From Azospirillum cavernae (GTDB taxonomy: Bacteria > Pseudomonadota > Alphaproteobacteria > Azospirillales > Azospirillaceae): a DNA stretch of 64,000 nucleotides. This document shows, piece by piece, positions 16,009 through 24,752 of this stretch (position 1 is its first letter; every line of letters starts with the position of its first letter). The notes under the pieces were generated by a model. That model was not told where the DNA came from. It did not search any database and saw only the letters and a program-made list of their open reading frames with translations. A program made the translations under genes and the position numbers. The stretch lies in NCBI RefSeq assembly GCF_003590795.1, contig NZ_QYUL01000002.1, forward strand, positions 310,001 through 374,000. The letters run 5' to 3'.

Positions 16009-18537
16009 ATGGGAACTCTTGTCGATCCCGACAATCCGGCTTGGACGGATGTCTACCAGTTGGAAATTGATGACGAGGTGGCGGGCGGCCCGGACGGCGT
16101 GGACAACCGGCCGCACAAAGATCTCGCCGAACGCACCGCCTATTTACGCCTGGGACACGAGGCGCTTGCCGCAACGGTGGACGATCACGCCAGACGGCTG
16201 ACCGACATCGAGGGCGACAGTTCGGCGGTTGCGGGCCGGGCGCAGCGCCTCGTCTGGGGATTGGGCGACAGCGGGTATGATTGCGAGCTGTTCGTCGCCG
16301 ACGGCTACAGTTGGCGCGACATGCCCGTCGTCGGCGACGTTGTGACGGTCGCCGGTGACGACAGCGTCGATTGCGCGTCCACGGCGCGGCTGTTGGTCGG
16401 CGGCAGCTATGTGGTGTGGGCGGGGGCGACGCGGGCCACGGTGACGGTGGCGCAAATCCTCTCCGCCACCCGGTTGCGCGCGACGGCTCCCCTCGTGGTG
16501 TCGCTGACCGGCGGGCAGATAGGGCGCACCGATTGGGCCGTCGGAACGGGATTCGCCGACGCCCCTGTCGGCGGCGTGCTGTTCAGCCGGGCCTTGTCGG
16601 CGGTGCGTTACTACGCGGAAGGTCGCGTGGTCGTGCGGCGCGACGTCGGCGACGCGGTTCTGGACGTGGCGTGGCGCGGGGCGGGCGGCAACCTCTGGAC
16701 GGCGGGCGCGCGCGTCGAAACGCTGGAGGCGGAGGCAGGAACCCGTGACGAGGTGTGGGCGGTCGGCGGCGGGCCGATGGACATCCGTGTGACCGTTTCC
16801 GCCGGGCCGTCCGGGCTTGGCGCCCGCGTCCATTCCATGGTGGCCTACACCGCGCCGAAAGCGGGCGTCGCTGATTTTGTGCAACGGCCCGTCGCTCTGT
16901 CGCCGGTCGACGGGGCAGAGAACGCCAGCGAGACCCCCACCTTGACGGCCTCGCCCTATCGGTCGCTGTACGGTCTGCCGCAAGCGTCGTCACGCTGGCA
17001 GGTCAGCGAGGACCCCGCCTTCGGCACGGTGCTGCACGACCACGCCGACGGCGCCGTCGCCAATTACCAGCTTCCGGCGGGCGTTCTGGTGACGGGGCGC
17101 GCCTATTTCTGGCGAGTCAACAACACCGACAGCGACGGCAATGTGTCGCCCTGGTCTGAACCGGGAGCATTCACCACAGGATCGACCTTTGAATATGTCG
17201 TGAAACCGGCGGCGGTCGCGCCAGCGGCGGGCGCGACCGGGGTGTCGCGCACGCCGACTTTGCAATCGTCGGGCTTTGCGTCGGTTGGTGGAGCGGACAC
17301 CCACGCGGCGAGCCGCTGGCGGGTCGGCACATCGGCGGCGATGACGACGCTGGTGCATGACAGCGGCGACGACGCCGCGCATTTGACCAGCTACACCGTG
17401 CCATCGGCTGCCGGGCTGGCGCTGCTGACCAGCTATTGGTGGCAGGCGCGGCATATCGGCGCGCGCATTGGCGCGGGCGAATGGTCCACTCCGACCGCCT
17501 TCACCGTGCAAGCCCTCCCCGCGACGCCGACCAATCTGGCCCCGGCGGCGGCGGTCGGCGTCAGCTTGACGCCGACGCTGCAATCGTCGGGCTTCTCGAT
17601 GCTGGCGGGCGGCGCGGACGCGCATCTGGCGTCGCGGTGGCAAATCGCCGCTGACGAGTCCTTTGCTGTGATTGTGCATGACAGCCTGGAGACGGCCAGC
17701 CTGACCAACTACGCCGTTCCGTCGGCGCTGCTGGCCTTGACCTCGTACCGCTGGCGCTGTCGGCACAAAGGCGCTGTTTCGGGCTGGTCCGATTGGTCGG
17801 TTCCGACAGCCTTCACCACCCGCCAACCCGTCGGCGAACAAGAGTGGACGACGCCGGGCGTCTACCAATTTGTTCCAGAACCGGGTTGTACGGCGATCTG
17901 CGGTGTGGCTGTGGGTGGCGGCCACCCGAACGGCGGCGGCGGCGGATTGCGCTGGGCCAACGAAATCCCGGTGACGCCGGGCGTCCCCGTGACCATCACC
18001 GTCGGCGGGCCGGGCGAATCCTCAAGCATTGGCTCCTGGCTTGTCGCATTTGGCGGCACGGCGACGGCGGGCGGCGCGGGCGTGGTCGATCCGAGCTTGG
18101 CCGACCGCAGTGGCGGCGGCGCCGGCGGCGCGCCGGGAACAACCAGCGAGGGGAACGTCAGCGGCGGTGGTGACGGCAATGGCGGCGGCGTCGGCCTGCG
18201 TGGTCAAGGGAACAACGGGGCTGGCGGCAGCGGGAGCAATGAAGGCGGAAGCTCCGGCAGTCCTGGAAGCGGCGGCGGCGGCGGCGGGGCTGGCGGCGGG
18301 GCGGGCAATCCTGGCTACAGCGGCGGCCCCGGCGGTCGCGGCGGCGCTGCTGGCTATATGGGCAATGGCGGGCGGGGCGGCGACGGGGCAGGCAGCGGAA
18401 ACACCAACCCGCATTCAGGCAACGGTCAACCGGGGTCGAACGGCGTCGGCCCGCAGTATGGCGGCGGCGGGACCGGGACCGGCGGCGTCCGGGTGATCTG
18501 GGGTCCGGCCCGGTCCTATCCCACCAACGCGGCTTGA
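16009..18537 (+). CDS. Large modular tail fibre / receptor-binding protein
   Basis: This 842-residue fibre starts behind GAGGAGGACACGACC. Its N-terminus (WTDVYQLEIDDEVAGGPDGV, RPHKDLAERTAYLR) is a common phage fibre attachment segment. Residues ~290-605 hold three tandem modules of about 100 residues that look like fibronectin type III domains; each contains a TPTL(Q)SSGF-type strand, ASRWRV/QI and a SYWWQARH or SYRWRCRH strand. From ~636 to the end the chain is extremely Gly-rich (GGGGG blocks with short interruptions) and closes with GGVRVIWGPARSYP, a C-terminus shared by Gly-rich fibre tips. It is probably the host-recognition protein. Confidence 0.85.
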   Translation: MGTLVDPDNPAWTDVYQLEIDDEVAGGPDGVDNRPHKDLAERTAYLRLGHEALAATVDDHARRLTDIEGDSSAVAGRAQRLVWGLGDSGYDCELFVADGYSWRDMPVVGDVVTVAGDDSVDCASTARLLVGGSYVVWAGATRATVTVAQILSATRLRATAPLVVSLTGGQIGRTDWAVGTGFADAPVGGVLFSRALSAVRYYAEGRVVVRRDVGDAVLDVAWRGAGGNLWTAGARVETLEAEAGTRDEVWAVGGGPMDIRVTVSAGPSGLGARVHSMVAYTAPKAGVADFVQRPVALSPVDGAENASETPTLTASPYRSLYGLPQASSRWQVSEDPAFGTVLHDHADGAVANYQLPAGVLVTGRAYFWRVNNTDSDGNVSPWSEPGAFTTGSTFEYVVKPAAVAPAAGATGVSRTPTLQSSGFASVGGADTHAASRWRVGTSAAMTTLVHDSGDDAAHLTSYTVPSAAGLALLTSYWWQARHIGARIGAGEWSTPTAFTVQALPATPTNLAPAAAVGVSLTPTLQSSGFSMLAGGADAHLASRWQIAADESFAVIVHDSLETASLTNYAVPSALLALTSYRWRCRHKGAVSGWSDWSVPTAFTTRQPVGEQEWTTPGVYQFVPEPGCTAICGVAVGGGHPNGGGGGLRWANEIPVTPGVPVTITVGGPGESSSIGSWLVAFGGTATAGGAGVVDPSLADRSGGGAGGAPGTTSEGNVSGGGDGNGGGVGLRGQGNNGAGGSGSNEGGSSGSPGSGGGGGGAGGGAGNPGYSGGPGGRGGAAGYMGNGGRGGDGAGSGNTNPHSGNGQPGSNGVGPQYGGGGTGTGGVRVIWGPARSYPTNAA

Positions 18538-18548
18538 GGGAGGCTTTC

Positions 18549-19136
18549 ATGTGGTGTCGCGAACAGGATGGATCGGTCGCTGAGGTTACGACGACCGATC
18601 CGGCGGGCCGCTACCCAGCGGCTGTTGTGTGGATTGAGGTCCCGCTTTCTCTGCGAAAGTGGATCGCCACCGATTGGATCATCGTCGATGGCGTTCCAGG
18701 CCCGCCAACGCTGGACCATCTGGTCGACCAGTTGTTGGCCAAGGTCGCCGCGCGCGGCGAATCCGAGGCCGCGCGCGGCGTCGTGATGCCGGACAGCTAT
18801 CGCGTGGACACGTCTGAACGCGGCAGAACGTTGCTTCTTGGCGCGTATCTTCGGGCCGCGCAACTGGCGCAAAGCGCGCCTCAAGCCTTGATTCGCTGGA
18901 AGCTGTCGCGGCGTGTTTTTGAATCGGCGTCGGTCAGCACGGTGATGCGGCGGGGAGCGGCGGCCATCGACCACGTCCAACACTGCATCGACCGTGAGTT
19001 CACGATCACGCAAGCGATCTTGGCGGCGGCGGATGTCGCCGCCGCCATCGCCGCTTACGATGCGGCGATTGACGCCTATGGGGCCACCGGCGCCACGGGG
19101 TGGCCGGGTCCCGCGCCGGGCGATCAGCAAGGCTGA
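18549..19136 (+). CDS. DUF4376-domain phage tail protein, possible fibre-associated
   Basis: The 195-residue protein starts at an ATG behind AGGGAGG, just after the fibre stop. The N-terminal third is a small beta domain (WCREQDGSVAEVTTTDPAGRYP). The rest fits DUF4376: YRVDTSERGRTLLLGAYLRA, then IDHVQHCIDREFTITQAILAA. Genes with this domain commonly follow tail fibres in phages and are suspected fibre chaperones or tip components. No biochemical role is established. It is separated from the sheath gene by a hairpin. Confidence 0.65.
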   Translation: MWCREQDGSVAEVTTTDPAGRYPAAVVWIEVPLSLRKWIATDWIIVDGVPGPPTLDHLVDQLLAKVAARGESEAARGVVMPDSYRVDTSERGRTLLLGAYLRAAQLAQSAPQALIRWKLSRRVFESASVSTVMRRGAAAIDHVQHCIDREFTITQAILAAADVAAAIAAYDAAIDAYGATGATGWPGPAPGDQQG

Positions 19137-19167
19137 TCGGCTCTCCCCCCTTCTTCTTCAAAAGCTT

Positions 19168-19200
19168 GCGCCCCGCGTCCACCCCGCTTTTGCGGGGCGC
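19168..19200 (+). terminator. GC-rich hairpin between the fibre and sheath genes
   Basis: GCGCCCCGC (19168-19176) pairs with GCGGGGCGC (19192-19200). An alternative tighter hairpin is CCCCGC-TTTT-GCGGGG (19182-19197). No long T run follows, so it may be a partial terminator or an mRNA-processing/stability element that lets sheath and tube be expressed at their own level. Confidence 0.5.
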
Positions 19201-19230
19201 CGCGTCCTGCGCGTTTCATGGAGTGTCCGT

Positions 19231-20445
19231 ATGCCCGAACAATTTTTGCATGGGGTTGAGGTTGTCGAGATTGACGATGGCCCGCGCCCAATCCGCACCG
19301 TCAAATCGTCGATCATCGGGGTGGTCGGCACCGCGCCCGACGCCGACGCCGCCGCGTTTCCGCTGAACACGCCGGTGTTGGTGGCCGGGTCCCGCGCCGC
19401 GTCCGCGAAGCTGGACATGATCGGGGAGCGAAAAGGCACCTTGCCCGGCGCGCTGGACGCCATTTTCGACCAGATCGGGGCAATGGTCGTGGTGGTTCGC
19501 GTCGCCGAAGGGGTTGGGGACGGGGCCGTTGCCGCGACCATGGCGAATGTGCTGGGCGGGGTGGACCCCGTCACCGGCGCGTATCGGGGGGTGCACGCCC
19601 TGCTGTCCGCGCGAACGGAATTGGGCGTGATCCCGCGCGTTCTGATCGCGCCGGGCTTCACCCACCAGCGCCCGGACGATCCTGATTCCCCTGGTCAGAC
19701 GCTGGCCAACCCGGTGGTGGCCGAACTGTTGGGCATCGCCGAACGCACCCGCGCCGTCATCGTGAAGGATGGCCCGAACAGCAACGACGCCGCCGCCCTG
19801 ACGGATCGCGCGGATTGGGGCAGCGCGCGGGTCTATCTGGTCGATCCTTGGGTGAAGGTGCTGGCCGGAACCGCCGTCGTCAACGAACCGGCGTCGGCCC
19901 GCGTCGCCGGGTTGATCGCCAAGATCGACAACGACCGTGGCTTTTGGTGGTCCCCGTCCAACCAGACGATCAACGGCGTGCTTGGCACCAGCCGCGCCGT
20001 GGATTTCACGCTGGGCGACGCCAATTGCCGGGCCAATCACCTGAACGAGCATGACGTCGCCTGCATCATCCGTGAGGACGGCTTCCGCCTGTGGGGCAAC
20101 CGCACCTGCGCCAGCGACTCGAAATGGGCGTTCCTGTCGGTGCGCCGCACCGCCGACATGATAAACGACAGCCTTCAGCGCGCCCATCTGTGGGCGGTGG
20201 ATCGCAACATCACCAAGACCTACATGGCCGACGTCGCCGAAGGCGTGAACGCCTATCTGCGGTCGCTGACGGCGCAAGGGGCGATTCTCGGCGGTCGCTG
20301 TTGGCCGGACCCCGACCTGAACAGCCCGGCCAACATCGCGGCGGGCAAGGTCTTTTTCAACTTCGACTTCACCCCGCCGTATCCCGCCGAACACATCACC
20401 TTCCGGTCGCAACTGGTCAACGACTACATCGTGGAGATCCTCTGA
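19231..20445 (+). CDS. Contractile tail sheath protein (P2 gpFI family)
   Basis: The product has 404 residues, like P2 FI (396). Family landmarks are the start FLHGVEVVEIDDGPRPI, SSIIGVVGTAPDAD, the central IPRVLIAPGFTHQRPDD, RVYLVDPWVKV with FWWSPSNQTINGVLG, and the C-terminal HRSQL-like arm FRSQLVNDYIVEIL that interlocks neighbouring subunits. The sheath contracts to drive the tube through the cell envelope. The ATG at 19231 is chosen because the conserved N-terminus begins there; the frame is open further upstream but without homology. The stop overlaps the tube gene start (TGATG). Confidence 0.95.
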   Translation: MPEQFLHGVEVVEIDDGPRPIRTVKSSIIGVVGTAPDADAAAFPLNTPVLVAGSRAASAKLDMIGERKGTLPGALDAIFDQIGAMVVVVRVAEGVGDGAVAATMANVLGGVDPVTGAYRGVHALLSARTELGVIPRVLIAPGFTHQRPDDPDSPGQTLANPVVAELLGIAERTRAVIVKDGPNSNDAAALTDRADWGSARVYLVDPWVKVLAGTAVVNEPASARVAGLIAKIDNDRGFWWSPSNQTINGVLGTSRAVDFTLGDANCRANHLNEHDVACIIREDGFRLWGNRTCASDSKWAFLSVRRTADMINDSLQRAHLWAVDRNITKTYMADVAEGVNAYLRSLTAQGAILGGRCWPDPDLNSPANIAAGKVFFNFDFTPPYPAEHITFRSQLVNDYIVEIL

Positions 20446-20957
20446 TGCCGATCCAGTTTCCACGGGTTCTGAAAAACATGAACCTGTTCATCGACGGTCG
20501 CGGCTATGCCGGGCGGGTGGACGAACTGACCTTGCCCAAGCTGACCTTGCAGACGGAAGACCACCGGGCCGGTGGCATGGACGCCCCCGTCGATCTGGAA
20601 TTGGGCATGGAGAAGCTGGAAGCCGCCATGACGGTGTCCGATTTTGACCCGGATATTTTCAAATCCTTCGGGCTTTTGGACAGCGCCGCTTTGCCGGTCA
20701 CGGTGCGCGGCGCGTTCCAGGCGCAGGGTGGGACCGTGCAGGCGGTCACGGTCAATCTGCGTGGCGGGTGGAAGGAAATCGACCTGGGGACGTGGAAGCC
20801 GGGCGACAAATCCGCCCTCTCCCTGGCTTTCACCGGCTTCTATTACAAGCTGACCGTTGACGGCGGCGATCTGATTGAGATCGACGTCATCAACATGAAG
20901 CGCGTGATCGACGGCAAAGACCAGCTCGAAGCCCAACGGACGGCTATCGGTCTGTAA
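20445..20957 (+). CDS. Tail tube protein (P2 gpFII family)
   Basis: The 170-residue protein equals P2 FII in size (172). It begins PRVLKNMNLFIDGRGYAGRV and continues with LTLPKLTLQTEDHRAGGMDAPV and LELGMEKLEAAMTVSDFDP, the standard FII pattern, ending in strands YYKLTVDGGDLIEIDV and INMKRVIDG. Hexameric rings of it stack into the inner tube of the tail. It is translationally coupled to the sheath gene by a one-base overlap. Confidence 0.95.
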   Translation: MPIQFPRVLKNMNLFIDGRGYAGRVDELTLPKLTLQTEDHRAGGMDAPVDLELGMEKLEAAMTVSDFDPDIFKSFGLLDSAALPVTVRGAFQAQGGTVQAVTVNLRGGWKEIDLGTWKPGDKSALSLAFTGFYYKLTVDGGDLIEIDVINMKRVIDGKDQLEAQRTAIGL

Positions 20958-21039
20958 CTCCCGGCCTGTAACCCCGATCAATCCGTCGGCGTTCGTCCGG
21001 CGGAATGCCCATTCTGATTGACCAGCAAGGATTTCGACC

Positions 21040-21315
21040 ATGACCGAACCCACGACCCGTGGCGCGCGCGCCATCCCGCTGCCTGAGCCGATCACCATCG
21101 GTGGGCGCGTCCTGACGGAAATCATCCTGCGTCGGCCCAAAACGGGCGATCTGCGCCGCATGGACAAGGTTGGCGGCAGCGACCTGAACAAGACCCTGTG
21201 GATGATCGGCGCGTTGGCCGAACTGTCTCCGGCGGAGGTTGACGATATTCCGGCGGATGTCCTGCCGCTGATCGCGGAGGTGGTCGCGGATTTTACCGGG
21301 ACGGCGCGGGGCTGA
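21040..21315 (+). CDS. Tail assembly chaperone (P2 gpE / Mu gp41 family)
   Basis: It has 91 residues, the same length as P2 gpE. Features are PLPEPITIGGRVLTEIILRRP followed by GDLRRMDKVGG, a helix WMIGALAELSPAEVDDIPA and the end VVADFTGTARG. These chaperones keep the tape-measure protein soluble while the tube forms. In P2 a -1 ribosomal frameshift near the end of E produces a longer E+E' product. Here an E'-like frame follows in the -1 frame and overlaps E without stops, so the same mechanism is likely. Confidence 0.85.
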   Translation: MTEPTTRGARAIPLPEPITIGGRVLTEIILRRPKTGDLRRMDKVGGSDLNKTLWMIGALAELSPAEVDDIPADVLPLIAEVVADFTGTARG

Positions 21316-21338
21316 GTCCCGACGCCGTGTGGGCGGCC

Positions 21339-21452
21339 ATGGCTGACGTGGCCGCCGTGTTTCATTGGTCGCCGGACCTCATGGACATGATGGAACCGGA
21401 GGAGCTGCTTCGGTGGCGTGGTCTGGCGCGCGAGCGCGCCGGGCTGGCGTAG
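21339..21452 (+). CDS. GpE'-like tail chaperone extension (P2 GpE+E' family)
   Basis: A 37-residue segment (MADVAAVFHWSPDLMDMM, then EPEELLRWRGLARERAGLA) closely follows the P2-type GpE pattern of VFHW, acidic helix and ELLxWR. It lies in the -1 frame relative to the E chaperone. This frame stays open back to 21243, so the two overlap for about 70 bases before the E stop (21313-21315). It could be made either by -1 frameshifting, giving an E-E' fusion, or from its own ATG at 21339, which has no good ribosome site. I see no perfect slippery heptamer; GATTTTACC (21289-21297) is the best slip candidate. Confidence 0.65.
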   Translation: MADVAAVFHWSPDLMDMMEPEELLRWRGLARERAGLA

Positions 21453-21455
21453 GGG

Positions 21456-23864
21456 GTGAACGTGGCGAAAGCCGAAGTATCCGTCATCGTTTCAGCGGTG
21501 GACCGGCTGACCGCCCCGATCACCCGCATGAACGCGGCGATGGCGCGTCTGGCCGCACCGGCGCGCGCAGTGAACATGGCCATGGGCAATCTCGCCAACG
21601 TGTCGGGTGTGACGGCTCTGGGCGCGCGGTTCCAGGCTGTGGGCGGCGCGATCCGGTCGGTGTCCGGGCATGTCGGGGCGCTGACCGGAAAGCTGGCGGG
21701 GTTGGCCGGGATCGGCACCATCGGACTTGGCGCGGGCGCGGTCGCCATGGGCAAGTCCGTGGTGTCGGTTTCCGCCCAGTTTGAAAAATTCGAGACGATC
21801 TTGACCACCATCATGGGTTCCAACGCCAAAGCGAAGGAAAGCATGAAGTGGGTGGCCGACTTCGCCGCCAAGACGCCCTACGAGTTGGACGGCGTCATGG
21901 ACAGCTTCGTGAAGCTGAAATCCTACGGCATCGACCCGACCGATGGAGCGTTGCAGACGCTGGGCGACGCGGCGGCGGCGATGGGCAAGCCGCTGAATCA
22001 GGCGGTGGAGGCCCTGGCCGACGCCGTGACCGGCGAAATGGAGCGGATGAAGGAGTTCGGCGTCAAATCGAAGACCGAAGACGACATCGTGTCGATGGCC
22101 TTCACCGACGCGAAGGGGCGGCAACGCACGTTTCAGGCGGCCAAGGACGACGCCAAGGCCATGAAGGCGGCGGTTCTCGCCATCTTCAAGGCCAAGGGCT
22201 TCGATGGGGCGATGGACAACCTGTCCAAAACCTGGGACGGCATGGCGTCGAACATGATGGACAACATCGCCGGGTTCTGGCGGTCCATCGGCGACGCCGG
22301 TTCCTTCGACGCGCTGAAAGGCAAGCTGGCCGGATTGCTGGCCTGGATCGACAAGCTGAAGGCCAACGGCACGTTGGACGCCTGGGCCAAACGAATCTCC
22401 GACGCCTTCGTCACCGCGTTGACCGCCATCGAAAACAAGGTGATGTCGGTCGATTGGGAAGCGGCGTGGGTGCGGGTCAGCGGAGCGGTCGCGGATTTCG
22501 TCGGATGGGTCCAGCGCGCCGTGACCTTCGTCGGCGGGTGGGAAAACGCGGCCATTGGCGCGGCGGCGGTGATGAACGGCGCGCTGATCGCCGCCGCGCT
22601 GAACCTTGGGTTGGCGCTGGGCGGGGTGACGATGGGGCTGGCGCGTGTCGGCATGAGCATGGCGGCTCTGGCTACGGGCGGGGTTTTGTCTCTTGCGTCG
22701 GCGTTTTTGCGGCTGAATTTCGCCATGACGGTCACGGCGGCGCGGATGGCGCTGCTGCTGTTCGCGCCGTTGGCCGCCGCCGTCGGGAATTTTGTGACGG
22801 CGTTGCGCGCCGGTTATGGCGTCATGGCGGCGTTCAACCTTGCGATGGCGGCAAGCCCCATCGGCCTTGTCATCGCCGCCGTGGCCGTGTTGGCGGCTGG
22901 CGCGGCGCTGCTTTACCAGAATTGGGACGGGGTGTCCGCGTGGTTCGCGGGGCTTTGGGCGCCCGTCAGCGCCGCGTTCAACGACGGGTTTGTCCAAGGC
23001 GTCGTCGCGCTACTGAGCCGGTTCAACCCCGTCTCGTTGGTGGCGCAGGCCGTGAACGACCTGATCGCCTATTTCACCGGGATTGACCTTTACGCCTTGG
23101 GCGCGGCCTGGGTTCGCGGCTTTCTGGATGGGTTCAAGGACGAATGGGCGGTTCTGACCCGTTGGGTGTCCGGCGCCATGGCGGAGTTGACGGGCTGGTT
23201 GCCGGATTGGGCGAAAGACAAGCTTGGCTTGTCAGCGCCAAAAGGTGATTTGAGCGCCTCCGCCGCCAGTTCGACCGGGGGCAAGACGGCCCCTCAGGCG
23301 GCACCTCAGGCGGCACCTCAGCCGGTGGGCGCTCGCCCGTCTGGGGTGACGGCGGTGGCGACCGCTCCGGCGGCGATTCCCTCCCCAGCGAATCGCCTGT
23401 CCGATCCGACGCCGTCACCGGCGATCACCGCCGTGGCGAGCGCCCCGGCGTCGATTCCATCCCCGGCAAGCCGCGTGCCTGTCCCGAAGCCGTCGCCGAC
23501 CATCGCCGTCGTGGCCGCCGCCCCAGCGGCCATACCGTCCCCGCGCCCCACCCCGGCGGCGGCGGCGGCGATCCAGGCGGCGGCGTCACCGGGCGTCGCG
23601 CCCCCGCCGTCGCCCGGCGTGAAGCCGTCGCCTCCCACCCAGACCCAGACCCCGGCCCCGGCAAAGCCGCCGGAACCGGGGTTGGTGAAGTCGGCCAGCC
23701 CCACCACGACGATCAGCGCGCCGGTGACGGTGTCGATCACCGTCAACGGCGTGGCGGAACTGGACCTGTTCAAGCGCGAAGCGCAGGCCGTGGTGGAGCG
23801 GGCCTTGGCCGACTGGCGTTCAGCCCTGCAATCGGACGCGGCGGCGTCCCTGTACGATCATTGA
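21456..23864 (+). CDS. Tail tape measure protein (P2 gpT-like)
   Basis: At 802 residues it fits P2 gpT (815). The N-terminal VSVIVSAVDRLTAPITRMNAAM and the region ISAQFEKFE-like VSAQFEKFETILTTIMGSN with MKWVADFAAKTPYELDGVMDSFVKL are the conserved tape-measure core. Residues ~370-500 contain long hydrophobic helices (possible membrane-insertion segments). Residues ~608-748 are a Pro/Ala/Ser tract with repeats like APAAIPSP. Its length sets tail length. The start is the GTG at 21456 (or GTG 21462), four bases after the E' stop. Confidence 0.92.
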   Translation: MNVAKAEVSVIVSAVDRLTAPITRMNAAMARLAAPARAVNMAMGNLANVSGVTALGARFQAVGGAIRSVSGHVGALTGKLAGLAGIGTIGLGAGAVAMGKSVVSVSAQFEKFETILTTIMGSNAKAKESMKWVADFAAKTPYELDGVMDSFVKLKSYGIDPTDGALQTLGDAAAAMGKPLNQAVEALADAVTGEMERMKEFGVKSKTEDDIVSMAFTDAKGRQRTFQAAKDDAKAMKAAVLAIFKAKGFDGAMDNLSKTWDGMASNMMDNIAGFWRSIGDAGSFDALKGKLAGLLAWIDKLKANGTLDAWAKRISDAFVTALTAIENKVMSVDWEAAWVRVSGAVADFVGWVQRAVTFVGGWENAAIGAAAVMNGALIAAALNLGLALGGVTMGLARVGMSMAALATGGVLSLASAFLRLNFAMTVTAARMALLLFAPLAAAVGNFVTALRAGYGVMAAFNLAMAASPIGLVIAAVAVLAAGAALLYQNWDGVSAWFAGLWAPVSAAFNDGFVQGVVALLSRFNPVSLVAQAVNDLIAYFTGIDLYALGAAWVRGFLDGFKDEWAVLTRWVSGAMAELTGWLPDWAKDKLGLSAPKGDLSASAASSTGGKTAPQAAPQAAPQPVGARPSGVTAVATAPAAIPSPANRLSDPTPSPAITAVASAPASIPSPASRVPVPKPSPTIAVVAAAPAAIPSPRPTPAAAAAIQAAASPGVAPPPSPGVKPSPPTQTQTPAPAKPPEPGLVKSASPTTTISAPVTVSITVNGVAELDLFKREAQAVVERALADWRSALQSDAAASLYDH

Positions 23865-23889
23865 AAGGTGAAGGCCAATGGCATTCGTC

Positions 23890-24225
23890 TTAATACTTGA
23901 ACCCTGGAGTTTGGCTGCTCGCCGATTGCTCCATATTGATGCAACCTTGCAGAATGGAGTAAGAGCCGCCGCCGCCAACGCTTGCCACCATGTCGCAGTG
24001 TTTTCGCATGGCTTGCGGCAATCCGGCCCACAAAGGCTTCAAACCGTTGTAAGCCGATTGCTCCATTTGAAAGCACCCGTTGCGGATGACTTCAGACGGC
24101 GCGCCCCCACCCGCAGCGGCAACGGATCCGCAATGTTTGGCCACGTCATAGCGCGGAATGTCCTGTGCCGACGCGGTTCCGGCGATCATGACGACCATCG
24201 CCACACCGATGCGTGCGCCCATCAT
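23890..24225 (-). CDS. Small secreted protein with two Cys repeats; moron candidate
   Basis: This is the only minus-strand gene in the visible late region. The 111-residue product has a signal peptide (MMGARIGVAMVVMIAGTASA, cleavage before QDIP) and two copies of one motif: KHCGSVAAAGGGAPSEVIRN with GCFQMEQSAY, and KHCDMVASVGGGGSYSILQG with CINMEQSA. Each copy has two Cys, so two disulphides in the periplasm are plausible. Similar small secreted proteins of unknown function occur on alphaproteobacterial chromosomes. It is convergent with the tape-measure gene (25-base gap) and divergent from U, with its own upstream space. It is likely a lysogenic-conversion cargo gene. Confidence 0.7.
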   Translation of the reverse strand: MMGARIGVAMVVMIAGTASAQDIPRYDVAKHCGSVAAAGGGAPSEVIRNGCFQMEQSAYNGLKPLWAGLPQAMRKHCDMVASVGGGGSYSILQGCINMEQSASSQTPGFKY

Positions 24226-24347
24226 GGCGTAACACCCGAAAAAACACGATTTTCTCTTTCCACGGCGTCCTCCCGATCATTGTGCTTTTCGACTCCTACC
24301 ACCAAAAAAGGCGCAAGGAAAACCCATCATCGACAGGGGGCGTCACC

Positions 24348-24752
24348 ATGTCAGACCGAATCATGATGGGGCTGGGCGACTTCCGGTTTGAAATCGGCAC
24401 CGCCGCCTATCAAAAGCTGCAACGCACCCAAGGCTTCCGTTGGGAAAAGCAGGACCGCATTGGTCGGGCGCCAGCCCTGCAATTCACCGGGCCGGACCTG
24501 ATCGCCGTGGAACTGGAAGGCACCATCTACACCGCGTTCAAGGGCGGTTTGGGGCAGGTTCTGAAAATGCGCGAGTTGGCCGCCAAGGGCGAGCCGCAGG
24601 ACCTTGTGGACGGAACCGGCAAAGTCTGGGGGCCTTACGTCATTCTTGACGTGGCGGAAACGCAATCGGTGTTCCTGGCGGATGGCCGTCCGCGCCGGAT
24701 TGATTTCACCGTCAAGCTTCAGGAATACGGCCAAGACGCGGGGGCCGCGTGA
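24348..24752 (+). CDS. Tail protein U (P2 gpU family)
   Basis: The 134-residue product shows the gpU pattern MMGLGDFRFEIGTAAYQKLQ, FRWEKQDRIGRAPALQFTG, TIYTAFKGGLGQVLKMRELA and LVDGTGKVWGPYVILDV. In P2, gpU helps terminate or complete the tail. It follows the moron locus, restoring the P2 order T-U-X-D. The ATG at 24348 is preceded by CAGGGGG. Its stop overlaps the X start (TGATG). Confidence 0.92.
   Translation: MSDRIMMGLGDFRFEIGTAAYQKLQRTQGFRWEKQDRIGRAPALQFTGPDLIAVELEGTIYTAFKGGLGQVLKMRELAAKGEPQDLVDGTGKVWGPYVILDVAETQSVFLADGRPRRIDFTVKLQEYGQDAGAA

Noticed and set aside
23280..23700. Repeated Pro/Ala segments in the tape-measure gene considered as a CRISPR or DNA repeat
   Set aside because: The repeats are imperfect, in frame and protein-level (APAAIPSP). 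There are no regular spacers; no CRISPR array was seen anywhere in the window.
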